The translations under genes and the position numbers were made by a program. The notes beneath the pieces were generated by a model. It saw nothing but the letters and a program-made list of their open reading frames with translations. It was not told the origin of the DNA and did not search any database. 64,000 nt of DNA from Pseudomonadota bacterium (GTDB taxonomy: Bacteria > Pseudomonadota > Alphaproteobacteria > Rhodospirillales > Magnetospirillaceae). Location of the stretch: NCBI GenBank assembly GCA_023426365.1, contig JAFAAW010000122.1, positions 1-64,000 of the forward strand. The letters are read 5' to 3'. Numbering within the stretch: position 1 is the first letter of the stretch; each line of letters begins with the position of its first letter. Positions 8,914-16,644 of this stretch are shown piece by piece.

Positions 8914-9090
8914 ATGAGCGACGACGAAGCGATGATTGCCCAGTACCTGGCGCGTGGCGGCAAGGTCACCAAATGCCCGCCCGGACCGTCCGACAACGTG
9001 GTGTATCGCAACGGGCCGCGGTTTCGCCGTGCGGCCAAGGCACAGCCGGAAAACGCCCCGCCCGCCGCGCCCGCCGCACCCGAGGAATAA
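8914..9090 (+). CDS. 58-residue conserved-looking hypothetical protein
   Basis: Starts at ATG 8914 with GCGAGG about 8 nt upstream. The N-terminal half is compact and protein-like (S-D-D-E-A-M-I-A-Q-Y-L-A-R-G-G-K-V-T-K-C-P-P-G), and the C-terminus is a disordered Ala/Pro tail ending P-E-E. Short proteins with a Y-L-A-R-G-G-K-V-T-x-C motif are common in alphaproteobacteria, but I know no function. It is followed after about 50 nt by a strong hairpin terminator, which supports it as a real monocistronic gene. Confidence 0.7.
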   Translation: MSDDEAMIAQYLARGGKVTKCPPGPSDNVVYRNGPRFRRAAKAQPENAPPAAPAAPEE

Positions 9091-9138
9091 TGCCGCCTGA
9101 GGGTTCGTCCGAGGGTCCGGCGCCGTGCCTGCAAAAAA

Positions 9139-9169
9139 GCCCCCATCCGTCGCCGGATGGGGGCTTTTT
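9139..9169. terminator. strong bidirectional intrinsic terminator
   Basis: A perfect 11-bp stem, GCCCCCATCCG (9139-9149) with CGGATGGGGGC (9154-9164), a TCGC loop, TTTTT after it and AAAAAA before it. It can end the 58-residue gene on the plus strand and the CYTH gene on the minus strand. Confidence 0.92.
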
Positions 9170-9320
9170 GCCGTCGGGCATGAGGCTTGCGAGGAGCGGA
9201 GGGCGACGCGCCGAACAGCGGCGGAGAGACGCCCAGCCCGCCCAAGCGGGTCGATCTGTTCGAGAAGATGTTGATCGAGGGCGAACTCAACCGCCACGCC
9301 GGCAATGTCTCGCCCACGCT

Positions 9321-9797
9321 TCAGGCGGCGGCACCCGGCAGATCGCGGCTCTGCGCCAAGCTGGAATTGCCGTAACGGGCATCCCGGGTGATCTCGCGCA
9401 ACACCCAATCCGGGCGCAGAAACACCTGGGCCGGGTGATCCAGTTCGATCTCGGCGATGATCAGTCCTCGATGGCGGCCGCCGAACACGTCCACGCACCA
9501 ATCCATGCCGCCCACCTTCAGGCTGTAGCGGGTCTTGCGGATCAGTGTCTGCGGCGGCATGGCGGCCAGCAGGCCGGCGGCTTCGTCCGGCGGGATGGGG
9601 ATTTCCGTTTCCCGCCGTGCGCAGCCGTTCTTGGGACCCTTGCAGGTCAGCACGGCGCGCTCGCCTTCCAGCCGGATACGGGCGTTGCCGCCGCGGCCGG
9701 CCCAAAGATATCCCTGGACGATGCCGCGCCCCTGGCCGCTGCATAAAGGCAGCACCTTGGGTGAGGCCAGGAAACGGCGTTCGATTTCGACGCCCAT
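9321..9797 (-). CDS. CYTH domain protein, probable inorganic triphosphatase
   Basis: 158 residues, the usual length for a single-domain bacterial CYTH protein. The N-terminal M-G-V-E-I-E-R-R-F-L is the ExExK-type signature (here E-I-E-R-R) that lines the triphosphate tunnel. Further conserved pieces are A-R-I-R-L, A-V-L-T-C-K-G, and E-I-E-L-D-H near residue 115, which supplies acidic metal ligands. Members hydrolyse tripolyphosphate or, rarely, make cAMP. Transcription runs toward the bidirectional terminator at 9139-9169. It appears monocistronic. Confidence 0.85.
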   Translation of the reverse strand: MGVEIERRFLASPKVLPLCSGQGRGIVQGYLWAGRGGNARIRLEGERAVLTCKGPKNGCARRETEIPIPPDEAAGLLAAMPPQTLIRKTRYSLKVGGMDWCVDVFGGRHRGLIIAEIELDHPAQVFLRPDWVLREITRDARYGNSSLAQSRDLPGAAA

Positions 9798-9914
9798 GGA
9801 ACGTCACCGGGGAAAAGTGCCTTGGTGGTAGCCAGCATGCCATTCCCTGCCACCGATGCAATCGCGCATGCGGGGACCGAGGTAGGCGGAATTATTCCCC
9901 GCCCACCCTGTAGA

Positions 9915-10358
9915 TTACCCTTTCCACTGCCGCATCCACCGCCGCCAGCGGCGACGCAGCCGGTTCCACTGGCATTCCAGCCACAGGGTGGCGTTTCCCA
10001 CCGGCTTGCGCAGCACGGGCACGTCCACGGCGATGAGCAGCAGGCCGATCGGCAGCATCTCCAGGCCCAGCACGGGCAGAAACCACAACAGCCCGCCAAT
10101 GACGAACACCACCCCCATGGGCAGCCGAATCCACCGCTTGGTGGGGTCGCGCAGCCAGCCGATTGCGCGCGCGACCCGGTCGGGCACATCGTCTTCCAAT
10201 CCATCCAGGGCTTTTGCCAGGGCACGGTCGCCAGGGATATCGCCGGTGGCGCACGGGCCGGGGCTTGCGCCGGCCTCTGGCCGGCCGTCATCCGAGGGGG
10301 AGGGCATCGGGACATCCATCGCCGCCTCTGCCACAGATGGCCCGCCGTCCAGTGCCAT
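9915..10358 (-). CDS. two-helix inner membrane protein of unknown function
   Basis: Up to 147 residues. The hydrophilic N-terminus is rich in Asp/Pro/Ser. Two hydrophobic helices follow (V-V-F-V-I-G-G-L-L-W-F-L-P and L-P-I-G-L-L-L-I-A-V-D-V), and then a very basic Arg/Trp-rich C-terminus (R-R-R-W-R-R-W-M-R-Q-W-K-G). A longer in-frame start at 10439 overlaps the tRNA terminator and is rejected. ATG 10319 has a better Shine-Dalgarno (AGAGG) and could be the true start, giving 134 residues. The gene lies just downstream of the tRNA-Met terminator. No function is assigned. Confidence 0.6.
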   Translation of the reverse strand: MALDGGPSVAEAAMDVPMPSPSDDGRPEAGASPGPCATGDIPGDRALAKALDGLEDDVPDRVARAIGWLRDPTKRWIRLPMGVVFVIGGLLWFLPVLGLEMLPIGLLLIAVDVPVLRKPVGNATLWLECQWNRLRRRWRRWMRQWKG

Positions 10359-10393
10359 CAATGCCCCGTCCGATGGGGGTGAATAAAAGCGAA

Positions 10394-10425
10394 AAGCCCC
10401 CGGAAACGGGCGTTTCCAAGGGCTT
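10394..10425 (-). terminator. tRNA-Met terminator
   Basis: On the minus strand AAGCCCTTGGAAACG pairs with CGTTTCCGGGGGCTT (two G-U pairs), followed by TTC. It begins 17 nt after the tRNA 3' end. Confidence 0.8.
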
Positions 10426-10441
10426 TCGAAGGTCTTCACGT

Positions 10442-10518
10442 TGGTAGCGGGAGAGGGACTTGAACCCCCGACCCCAGGATTATGATTCCCGTGCTCTAAC
10501 CAGCTGAGCTACCCCGCC
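10442..10518 (-). tRNA. tRNA-Met (CAT anticodon), elongator type
   Basis: A 77-nt cloverleaf with genomically encoded CCA (10442-10444). The 7-bp acceptor stem GGCGGGG pairs with TCCCGCT using two G-U wobbles. The D-arm is GCTC-AGCTGGTTA-GAGC, and GTTCAAGTCC forms the T-loop region. The anticodon CAT occupies 10484-10482. Initiator tRNAs have a mismatched C1-A72 and three G-C pairs in the anticodon stem; here position 1-72 is G-U, so an elongator Met fits better. A lysidine-modified tRNA-Ile2 cannot be fully excluded by eye. Confidence 0.95.
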
Positions 10519-10537
10519 GAACCACGTGAGGAGCGCT

Positions 10538-10566
10538 CGTATAAAGGCAATCGCGGGGGGTGTCAA
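10538..10566 (-). promoter_or_regulatory. sigma-70 promoter of tRNA-Met
   Basis: On the minus strand TTGACA (10566-10561) is followed by 16-17 nt and TTATAC/TATACG (10544-10538), about 20 nt before the tRNA 5' end. Confidence 0.75.
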
Positions 10567-10606
10567 GCGGTGTCGAAAAAGAAAACCGAATTTTTGTTCG
10601 AAAGGG

Positions 10607-10855
10607 TCATCGGCGCTTGGCGCCGTTGTAGATGCTCTGGGCGCGCTCGGCCGCCAGGGCGGCCTGCTGTTCGGCGCTGGCCGCGCTTTGCTGGGCCTGA
10701 AGGGTGGCCTGCTGGTTGGCCGACACCTGGGCCTGGGTTCGGGTGAGGTCGGCGCGCAATTGGGCCACTTCCGAGCGAACCTGAGAAACATCGCTGTTGG
10801 AGGCGCAAGCGGCGGCGAGCAAAGGCAACACGACGGCGATGGCGAGACGGGGCAT
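10607..10855 (-). CDS. small Ala-zipper lipoprotein (Lpp-like)
   Basis: 82 residues from ATG 10855, with AAGGA about 10 nt upstream; an earlier ATG at 10873 overlaps that site. The signal peptide M-P-R-L-A-I-A-V-V-L-P-L-L-A-A-A-C ends in a lipobox-like A-A-A-C, so Cys17 should be lipidated. The remainder is a heptad-rich coiled coil (V-S-Q-V-R-S-E-V-A-Q-L-R...) with an Ala/Gln-rich repeat and ends G-A-K-R-R. This matches the alanine-zipper lipoproteins of proteobacteria, analogues of Braun's lipoprotein. The basic C-terminal Lys could attach to peptidoglycan, as in Lpp, but this is inferred. Confidence 0.8.
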   Translation of the reverse strand: MPRLAIAVVLPLLAAACASNSDVSQVRSEVAQLRADLTRTQAQVSANQQATLQAQQSAASAEQQAALAAERAQSIYNGAKRR

Positions 10856-10961
10856 GATGCCAGATCCTTCCATGGGAGCGTCCCCATGACCTTAGGCCGG
10901 GTGGGGGGCTGGTGCGAAGATTGCGGAAGGCTTATCTCGGCGGAAGAAAGGAGAGCGTCCC

Positions 10962-11594
10962 ATGTCCCTGTTTGGTTCCAGCAAGACGCGCATGGTCACC
11001 CCCGCCGAGGCATTGCCCGGCCGGTCCCATCCCATTCCGGTGCCGGCCGCCCATGCGGTGCTGGGCACGCCGCTTGTGCCGCCATTTCCCACGGGGGTGG
11101 AAACCGCCATCTTCGCCATGGGCTGCTTCTGGGGTGCCGAGCGCAAGTTCTGGACGCTGCCCGGGGTTCACACCACCGCCGTGGGCTATGTGGCGGGCTT
11201 CACCGCCAATCCGACCTACGAGGAGGTGTGCTCAGGCCGCACCGGGCATACCGAGGCGGTTCTGGTGGCCTTCCAGCCGGCGGTGATCCCCTATGACGGT
11301 TTGCTGACGGTGTTTTGGGAGAACCACGATCCCACCCAGGGGATGCGCCAGGGCAACGACATCGGAACGCAATACCGCTCCGGCATCTATGTGGCGAACC
11401 CTGAACAGCGGGCGGCGGCGGAAGCCTCGCGCGAGGCGTTCCAGGCGCGTTTGGCCCAGGCGGGATATGGCGCCATCACCACCGAAATCCTGGACGCCCC
11501 GGCGTTCTATTATGCCGAGGGCTACCACCAGCAATATCTGGCCAAGAACCCCGGCGGCTATTGCGGACTGGGGGGAACGGGCGTCACCTGCTGA
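10962..11594 (+). CDS. msrA: peptide methionine-S-sulfoxide reductase MsrA
   Basis: 210 residues, the full MsrA length. Catalytic Cys55 lies in G-C-F-W-G-A-E, followed by the conserved G-Y-V-A-G-F, G-R-T-G-H-T-E-A-V, F-W-E-N-H-D-P-T-Q and D-I-G-T-Q-Y-R-S-G-I-Y. A C-terminal Y-C-G...V-T-C supplies resolving cysteines. The enzyme reduces methionine S-sulfoxide in oxidised proteins with thioredoxin. GAAAGGAGAG precedes ATG 10962. There is no obvious signal peptide, so it should be cytoplasmic. It appears monocistronic. Confidence 0.97.
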   Translation: MSLFGSSKTRMVTPAEALPGRSHPIPVPAAHAVLGTPLVPPFPTGVETAIFAMGCFWGAERKFWTLPGVHTTAVGYVAGFTANPTYEEVCSGRTGHTEAVLVAFQPAVIPYDGLLTVFWENHDPTQGMRQGNDIGTQYRSGIYVANPEQRAAAEASREAFQARLAQAGYGAITTEILDAPAFYYAEGYHQQYLAKNPGGYCGLGGTGVTC

Positions 11595-11682
11595 CCGATA
11601 CGAAAGTATCGGCGATCATCCCGAGGAACGGGGTTCCTTCGGCAGTTGGACCTTTCGTGCCGGGTCATGCTAGGACAGCGCC

Positions 11683-11985
11683 ATGTCTGGATCGAAAGAG
11701 TATCTGCCGGCGGCATTGCTGCTGGTCTTCAGCGTCGGTTGGGCCGGCGCCTTGATGGCCTTGCCGCGCGAGGGCCAGCCGGTGGCGGCGATCTATCCGC
11801 CGTCGGCCGGCGATGCCGCCTTTGCCGGGGTGGTCAATGCCGGGGCCGATGCCGTCCTGGGTTTCGGCGCGCTGCCCGGCATCGTGGTGGCGCGTTCGGA
11901 TCGGGCGGATTTCATCAACAAACTCTATGACAGCGGCGCGCTGGTGGTCGTTCGCTCACCGGCGCAAGCCGACTGCCTGCGCTGA
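11683..11985 (+). CDS. hypothetical protein with N-terminal membrane segment
   Basis: 100 residues with AGGACAG before ATG 11683. A hydrophobic segment at residues 8-27 (P-A-A-L-L-L-V-F-S-V-G-W-A-G-A-L) could be a signal anchor. The rest is a small alpha/beta-like domain (A-V-L-G-F-G-A-L-P-G-I-V-V-A-R-S) ending A-D-C-L-R. It lies 14 nt before the chemoreceptor at 12000 and is probably co-transcribed with it. No family is recognised. Confidence 0.7.
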   Translation: MSGSKEYLPAALLLVFSVGWAGALMALPREGQPVAAIYPPSAGDAAFAGVVNAGADAVLGFGALPGIVVARSDRADFINKLYDSGALVVVRSPAQADCLR

Positions 11986-11999
11986 GGGGGGAACACAAG

Positions 12000-13457
12000 A
12001 TGGGTCAGATCACCGCGATCCGCGGCCAGGTCGGCCGTTTCATGCTGGCCTTCCTGTGGCTGCATGTGCCCTTGGTCGCCATCGCCGGGGCGGTGGTGTC
12101 GGGGGCGTGGCTGATGCCTGGCGTCGGGGCCCTGGTCCTGTCGCTGGCGGTAACCCTGGCGTGGAAAGCATCGCCCACCGGCGCGGCGTTCCGCCACGCG
12201 CTGGGGGTGGCGCAGATGGCCATGGTGGCGCTGCTGGTTCTGGCGTTCGAGGGCCATCACTGGCAGATCGACCTTCACATGTACTTCTTCGCCACCCTGG
12301 CGATCCTGACCGCCTTTTGCGACTGGCGCACCCTGGTGGTCGCGGCCGGTGCGGTGGCGGTGCACCATCTGGTGCTGAACTTCGCCTATCCCGCAGCGGT
12401 GTTCCCGGGGGGCGGCTCGTTCGGCCGCGTAGTCCTTCATGCCGCGATCGTGGTGTTGCAGACCGGGATTCTGGCGTGGATCGCCTGGCGTCTGGTGGGA
12501 AGCATCACCGCATCCCAAGCGGCGGTGCTGGAAGCACGTGCTGCTCATGACGAGGCCGAGCAGGCGGCGGCGGAGCGCGACCGCCTGGCCGTGCAGGCCC
12601 AACGCGAGCGCAAGGCCGAGATGGAGCAACTGGCGACCGCCCTGCAAAGCGAGGTCGGCCGCGTGGTGTCGGCGCTGTCCACGTCCGCCGCCGGCGCCCG
12701 CATGGCGGCCGAGCAGCTCAACACCATGGTGGACGAAGTGGGCGGCAAGGCCCAATCCGCGGCGGCCAGCGCCGCCGAGGTGGCGGGCAATGTGGAGATG
12801 GTGGCCCAGGCCGCCGGCCAGCTTTCGACCTCGGTGCACGCGGTCAACGGCTTCATCGAGCAATCCATCACCATGGCGCGCGAGGCGGTGGCCGAGGTCG
12901 AACGCACCAACGCCACCGTGGAAAGCCTGTCCTCAGCCGCCCATCGCATCGGCGACGTGGTCAAGCTGATCCAGGACATCGCCAGCCAGACCAATCTGCT
13001 GGCGCTGAACGCCACCATCGAGGCGGCCCGCGCCGGCGAGGCGGGCAAGGGCTTTGCCGTCGTGGCCAACGAGGTGAAAAGCCTGGCCAATCAGACCGCC
13101 AAGGCGACCGAGGAGATCGGCGCCCAGATCACCGAAATCCAGGCCGTCAGCGGCGGCGCCGTGGATGCCATCCGCGACATCGGCGGCATCATCTGCCGCA
13201 TCGAGAACGCCATCGGCACCATCGCCCAGTCGGCCGGCGCCCAAGGAACCGCCATCGCGGACATCGCCGCCAGCGCGCAGCGCGCGTCCGGCATCACCGA
13301 GACGGTCAGCGCCAACATCACCGGCCTGTCCGGTGTGGCGCAGCAATTGGAGCGGTTCTCGGAACAGCGGGTGGGCGAGGCGTCCATCCTGGCCGAACAG
13401 GCCGGTGGCCTGTCGCGGCAGGTGGACGAGTTCGTCGGCCGGGTGCGCGCCGGCTAG
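12000..13457 (+). CDS. methyl-accepting chemotaxis protein with multi-helix membrane sensor
   Basis: 485 residues. Residues 1-165 contain about six hydrophobic helices with short loops and no periplasmic domain, with His-containing stretches (E-G-H-H-W-Q, V-A-V-H-H-L-V-L). A coiled linker follows, then a full signalling domain with the conserved tip I-A-S-Q-T-N-L-L-A-L-N-A-T-I-E-A-A-R-A-G-E. There is no obvious HAMP domain. Receptors of this design sense within the membrane or cytoplasm, for example redox state or oxygen; the ligand is unknown. ATG 12000 follows GAGGGGGGAA. It shares the operon with the 100-residue protein upstream. Confidence 0.9.
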   Translation: MGQITAIRGQVGRFMLAFLWLHVPLVAIAGAVVSGAWLMPGVGALVLSLAVTLAWKASPTGAAFRHALGVAQMAMVALLVLAFEGHHWQIDLHMYFFATLAILTAFCDWRTLVVAAGAVAVHHLVLNFAYPAAVFPGGGSFGRVVLHAAIVVLQTGILAWIAWRLVGSITASQAAVLEARAAHDEAEQAAAERDRLAVQAQRERKAEMEQLATALQSEVGRVVSALSTSAAGARMAAEQLNTMVDEVGGKAQSAAASAAEVAGNVEMVAQAAGQLSTSVHAVNGFIEQSITMAREAVAEVERTNATVESLSSAAHRIGDVVKLIQDIASQTNLLALNATIEAARAGEAGKGFAVVANEVKSLANQTAKATEEIGAQITEIQAVSGGAVDAIRDIGGIICRIENAIGTIAQSAGAQGTAIADIAASAQRASGITETVSANITGLSGVAQQLERFSEQRVGEASILAEQAGGLSRQVDEFVGRVRAG

Positions 13458-13566
13458 GGCTGTTTCCGCTCAGGCGGAACATCCGGACCCTGCCTATGGC
13501 GCCCGCTGCGGGGCGCGCTCAGGCGACGCGCGGGTGGCCGCACTTTGCCCCTGACCGTGTCGGGGG

Positions 13567-14325
13567 CTAGGTGGGCGTCCAGGTGGCGGTGGCGTCGATG
13601 GCCGCCATCGTCTCCGCCCTCAGCCGTTCCAGGCTGTTGGTGCCATCGGGGGTGATCGCCCCGATCTTTTGCAGGACCTGGGCGGCATCGGCCAGTCGGC
13701 GGCATCCGACGCTGCCGGCCGCCCCTTTCAGGCGATGGGCGTTCTCGCGCACGGCGCGCAGGTCGCCCGCCGTCCACCCCGCCTGAATGGCGGCCAACTC
13801 GGCGAGGAACGAGTCGGGGGCGGTCGCCAGCAGCGCTTGCAGCGCCTCGTTGCCCACCCATTGGCGCATGTCCTCCAGATAGGTGGGGTCGAGCACCGGC
13901 TGCGCCTCGCCTTCTTCCAGGTCCGGCACGGCGGGGGCAGCGGACGGGGCGCCGGTGACTGTGCGCAGCGCCTGGGCCAATCGCGCCAGGGTGATCGGCT
14001 TGGGCAGCACGGCGGTCACGCCGGCGGCGGCAAAGCGGGGGCCGTTTTCCGTCGGGCAATCGGCGGTCAGCGCCAGGACGGGCAGGCTGGCGCGCTCGCC
14101 GGGCAGCATGCGGATCAGCCGGGTGGCGGTTTCGCCGTCCATCACCGGCATCTGCATGTCCATCAGCGCCACGTCGAAATCCTCGGTGGCGACAAGTTCG
14201 AGCGCGCGCGCACCGTGTTCGGCCACGGTGACGGCATGCCCCAGGCTCTCCAGCAGATGGCGCAGAAATGTCTGGTTGACCGGGTTGTCCTCGGCCAGCA
14301 TGACCCTTAGGGTCTGGTCGGCCAT
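13567..14325 (-). CDS. response regulator receiver plus Hpt domain protein
   Basis: 252 residues. A receiver domain (residues about 5-120) has V-M-L-A-E-D-N-P-V-N, phospho-Asp in D-V-A-L-M-D-M-Q-M-P-V-M-D, and K-P. A linker rich in Ala/Pro/Glu precedes an Hpt domain with phospho-His in A-H-R-L-K-G-A-A-G-S-V-G. GGAGGAAG precedes ATG 14325. It lacks a kinase or output domain, so it should act as a phosphorelay shuttle between separate histidine kinases and regulators, perhaps those encoded nearby. It lies convergent to the chemoreceptor gene at 12000-13457 and divergent from norE. Confidence 0.9.
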   Translation of the reverse strand: MADQTLRVMLAEDNPVNQTFLRHLLESLGHAVTVAEHGARALELVATEDFDVALMDMQMPVMDGETATRLIRMLPGERASLPVLALTADCPTENGPRFAAAGVTAVLPKPITLARLAQALRTVTGAPSAAPAVPDLEEGEAQPVLDPTYLEDMRQWVGNEALQALLATAPDSFLAELAAIQAGWTAGDLRAVRENAHRLKGAAGSVGCRRLADAAQVLQKIGAITPDGTNSLERLRAETMAAIDATATWTPT

Positions 14326-14417
14326 CCCTGCTTCCTCCGTCGCGTTGCCGTGGCGCCGGATCGTGGGCCCGGACAACCAACCTTAGAATATGCCGCCCGC
14401 GTTGGATAGAGGGGGGC

Positions 14418-14431
14418 TTGATCGGCGTCAA
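14418..14431 (+). promoter_or_regulatory. FNR/NNR-type box upstream of norEF
   Basis: TTGAT-CGGC-GTCAA differs from the FNR/Dnr consensus TTGAT-N4-ATCAA at one base. It lies 36 nt before ATG 14467, a position suited to activation of the nor accessory genes under low oxygen or nitric oxide. It also argues against using ATG 14431 as the norE start. Confidence 0.7.
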
Positions 14432-14466
14432 TGGTCGCGTTGATGTCCGCCGCCTATGGTGAATGC

Positions 14467-15042
14467 ATGAATGATCAAGCTTCCACCCACGGCGAAGGCG
14501 GTTGGGGCGCGCTGTCCGAACTGCCCGGCAATCCCATCATGTGGGTGCTGATCATCAGCGAATTGCTGGTGTTCGGCGCCTTCTTCCTGGGCTTCGGCGT
14601 CGCTCGCGTATTGCAGCCCGACCTGTTCCGCGCCGGCCAGGCCATGCTGGACGTGCGGCTGGGCGGCCTCAACACGCTGCTCCTGGTGACCAGCGGCTGG
14701 ATGGCGGCCAAGGCCGTGCAGATGCGCGGGCAGGAGCGGATCGGGCTTTCGCGCCGCTGGATGGCGGGCGCCATGATGCTTGGCGTGGGCTTCCTGGTGG
14801 TCAAGGGCGTGGAATATGCCGACAAGGCGGCCCATGGCATCGGCATTGAGACCGACACCTTCTTCACCCTGTTCTACCTGATGACGGGCTTTCATGCCCT
14901 GCACGTGGTGATGGGGCTGGTCGTGCTGGCCATCGTGTCGTGGAAGAACACGCTGGAGAACGTGGAGACCGGAGCCGCCTTCTGGCACATGGTCGATCTG
15001 ATCTGGCTGATCCTGTTTCCCATCGTCTATCTGGTGCGGTGA
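14467..15042 (+). CDS. norE: NorE, cytochrome c oxidase subunit III-like nitric oxide reductase accessory protein
   Basis: 191 residues with five predicted helices and no extramembrane domain. The G-N-P-I-M-W-V-L-I-I-S-E-L-L-V-F-G segment and the later G-F-H-A-L-H-V-V-M-G and F-W-H-M-V-D-L-I-W-L motifs are those of the heme-copper oxidase subunit III family, NorE/CoxO subgroup. NorE supports maturation or full activity of nitric oxide reductase in denitrifiers. ATG 14467 is preferred over in-frame ATGs at 14431 and 14446, which overlap or abut the FNR-type box. The catalytic norCB genes are not in this window. Confidence 0.88.
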   Translation: MNDQASTHGEGGWGALSELPGNPIMWVLIISELLVFGAFFLGFGVARVLQPDLFRAGQAMLDVRLGGLNTLLLVTSGWMAAKAVQMRGQERIGLSRRWMAGAMMLGVGFLVVKGVEYADKAAHGIGIETDTFFTLFYLMTGFHALHVVMGLVVLAIVSWKNTLENVETGAAFWHMVDLIWLILFPIVYLVR

Positions 15043-15046
15043 TCCC

Positions 15047-15337
15047 ATGAGCGCCTCCGATCCATCCGCCGACACCACCAGCCGCCGCCTGCTTTACGCC
15101 TGGGGGCTTCTGGTCGGACTGACGCTGGTGTCGCTGACTGCGGTGCTGGTCCTGGGGCACGAGGAGGCCGGGTTCGCTGCCGCCGCCGTGGCGCTCGTCG
15201 CCTCGTACTTCAAGGCGCGCGCGGTGCTGGACCATTTCCTTGACCTGCGGCGGGCCGGCAAGGGATGGCGGGGCTTTTTCTCGGGCATGCTGATCGTGCT
15301 TCTGGGATGCCTGTTGGCGACCTATGCGGTCGCATGA
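15047..15337 (+). CDS. norF: NorF-like, cytochrome c oxidase subunit IV family protein
   Basis: 96 residues with three predicted helices: L-Y-A-W-G-L-L-V-G-L-T-L, then A-A-A-V-A-L-V-A-S-Y-F-K-A-R, then M-L-I-V-L-L-G-C-L-L. The middle segment F-K-A-R-A-V-L-D-H-F-L-D-L matches the prokaryotic subunit IV/NorF family. It starts 4 nt after norE, so the two are co-translated. It probably acts with NorE in nitric oxide reductase assembly. Confidence 0.85.
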   Translation: MSASDPSADTTSRRLLYAWGLLVGLTLVSLTAVLVLGHEEAGFAAAAVALVASYFKARAVLDHFLDLRRAGKGWRGFFSGMLIVLLGCLLATYAVA

Positions 15338-15352
15338 GGGGTGATCACCCCT
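15337..15352. repeat. 16-nt perfect palindrome after norF
   Basis: AGGGGTGATCACCCCT begins at the last base of the norF stop codon. There is no T-tract, so it may be a protein-binding site or weak terminator rather than an intrinsic terminator. Confidence 0.5.
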
Positions 15353-15454
15353 AAACGGATGGCAGTGCGCCACCTTCCTGCAAGCATAGATTGCTGATGC
15401 TCCCGGTGCCCACGTAGGATGTGGATAACCATTCCCATCCAAGGGGGCATCCCG

Positions 15455-16624
15455 ATGAAGGCTATCAAACGCGCCATCGCGCTGGCTGGCGGCGGTCCTG
15501 CCGTCGGTCTCAGCATCGGCACTCTGCAGCGCTTGCACGAAGAACCCGACCTGCGCTTCGACGTCTGGACCCTGTCATGCATCGGGGCTTGGCTTGGCAT
15601 CGTCTGGAACCAGGCGGAGCCGGGCAAGGAGGTCGAGACGTCGGTGGACTTTTTCCGTGGCATCTTCCGCCCCGACGACCTTTACGACAAATTCCCCATC
15701 GCCTCGGCCTTCGCTCCCGACTGGGCGGATTGCATCCGCAACACGGTGGATTTCGCGCTGGATCCCCGCAGTTACCAGAACCTGGTGGTGCCTGACGCCA
15801 TCCTGGTCGCCTACGAGGATCTGGTGCGCTTCGCCACCGATCCGCGTCAGTGGACCAACTCGAATTTCAACACCCTGATCCTCAATCAGGTGCTGGCGGT
15901 CAATCCGTGGAGCCGGTTCATGACCAGCCTGATCTACAAGAGCAAGACCAGGGGGCTGGCGCGGGTCTACTACAAGGACAGCGCGCTGCTGGAGCGCATC
16001 CGTTTCGAAAACCTGTATCTGCCGGGCAAGCCGGTTCTATACCACAACGCCTACAACCTGACCGATGACCGGCTCGAACTGTTCAGCAACGCCAATCCGG
16101 CCTATGCACGCATCGATGCCCAGACCCTGTGCGCGTGCTCGGCACTGCCCTATATCGAGGAGCCGGTGGTCATCGACGGCAAGACCTATTGCGAAGGCGC
16201 CACCGTCGATACCGTCAATTTCGAGGACCTGCTGAAGAATCACCCCGACCTCGACGAGGTCTGGGTCAGCCGCATCCTGGACATCAAGCAGGTGCGCAAG
16301 CCCGAGAACCTGTACGACGCGCTGAACAATCTGGTGATGCTGTTCGCGGCCACGACCAGCGAGGACGACGTCAAGCTGTTCAAGTATCACGCCGCCCGAA
16401 CCCATCCCGACCTGAAGGTGGTGGAGATCCCCGTCGCCTTCAACGTCAATTACGATTGGACGTATTCCAACCTGGATCGTTCCATACTGGAGGGCTACGA
16501 CGCCGCCGACACGGTGCTGGACGCCTATCGTCAGGGGCGCTCGCTCTCCCGTGCCGAGGCCGAGAAGGTGTCGGTTGAGCCGGCCGCTCCTCGCCGCCCG
16601 GCCAAATCGGGCGCCCGCGTCTGA
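15455..16624 (+). CDS. patatin-like phospholipase family protein
   Basis: 389 residues from ATG 15455, with AAGGGGG 8 nt upstream. The N-terminus A-L-A-G-G-G-P-A-V-G has the glycine-rich oxyanion loop of patatins, and V-I-D-G-K-T-Y-C-E-G-A near residue 240 is the expected catalytic Asp block (DG-G/A). The nucleophile region reads T-L-S-C-I-G-A-W instead of G-T-S-A-G-A, although the earlier G-L-S-I-G also satisfies GxSxG. Which serine is active is unclear. The rest is alpha/beta with many Tyr/Asn. The C-terminus is a basic Pro/Ala tail. Role in lipid or storage-granule turnover is possible but not shown. It stands alone, downstream of norEF. Confidence 0.7.
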   Translation: MKAIKRAIALAGGGPAVGLSIGTLQRLHEEPDLRFDVWTLSCIGAWLGIVWNQAEPGKEVETSVDFFRGIFRPDDLYDKFPIASAFAPDWADCIRNTVDFALDPRSYQNLVVPDAILVAYEDLVRFATDPRQWTNSNFNTLILNQVLAVNPWSRFMTSLIYKSKTRGLARVYYKDSALLERIRFENLYLPGKPVLYHNAYNLTDDRLELFSNANPAYARIDAQTLCACSALPYIEEPVVIDGKTYCEGATVDTVNFEDLLKNHPDLDEVWVSRILDIKQVRKPENLYDALNNLVMLFAATTSEDDVKLFKYHAARTHPDLKVVEIPVAFNVNYDWTYSNLDRSILEGYDAADTVLDAYRQGRSLSRAEAEKVSVEPAAPRRPAKSGARV

Positions 16625-16644
16625 AGCGGCTGTTCGTCATGGTG

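Noticed and set aside
8605..9861. A 418-codon minus-strand frame across the CYTH gene and the 8.6-9.3 kb region
   Set aside because: It overlaps the CYTH gene out of frame and reads through the strong terminator; the translation is Arg/Pro-rich noise.
14021..14033. GC-rich palindromic stretches inside coding genes considered as regulatory dyads
   Set aside because: They follow codon bias in this high-G+C genome and are not placed at promoters.
13454..14431. A 325-codon frame overlapping the REC-Hpt gene on the same strand
   Set aside because: The REC-Hpt frame has clear phospho-Asp and Hpt motifs; the other is an Arg/His-rich shadow.
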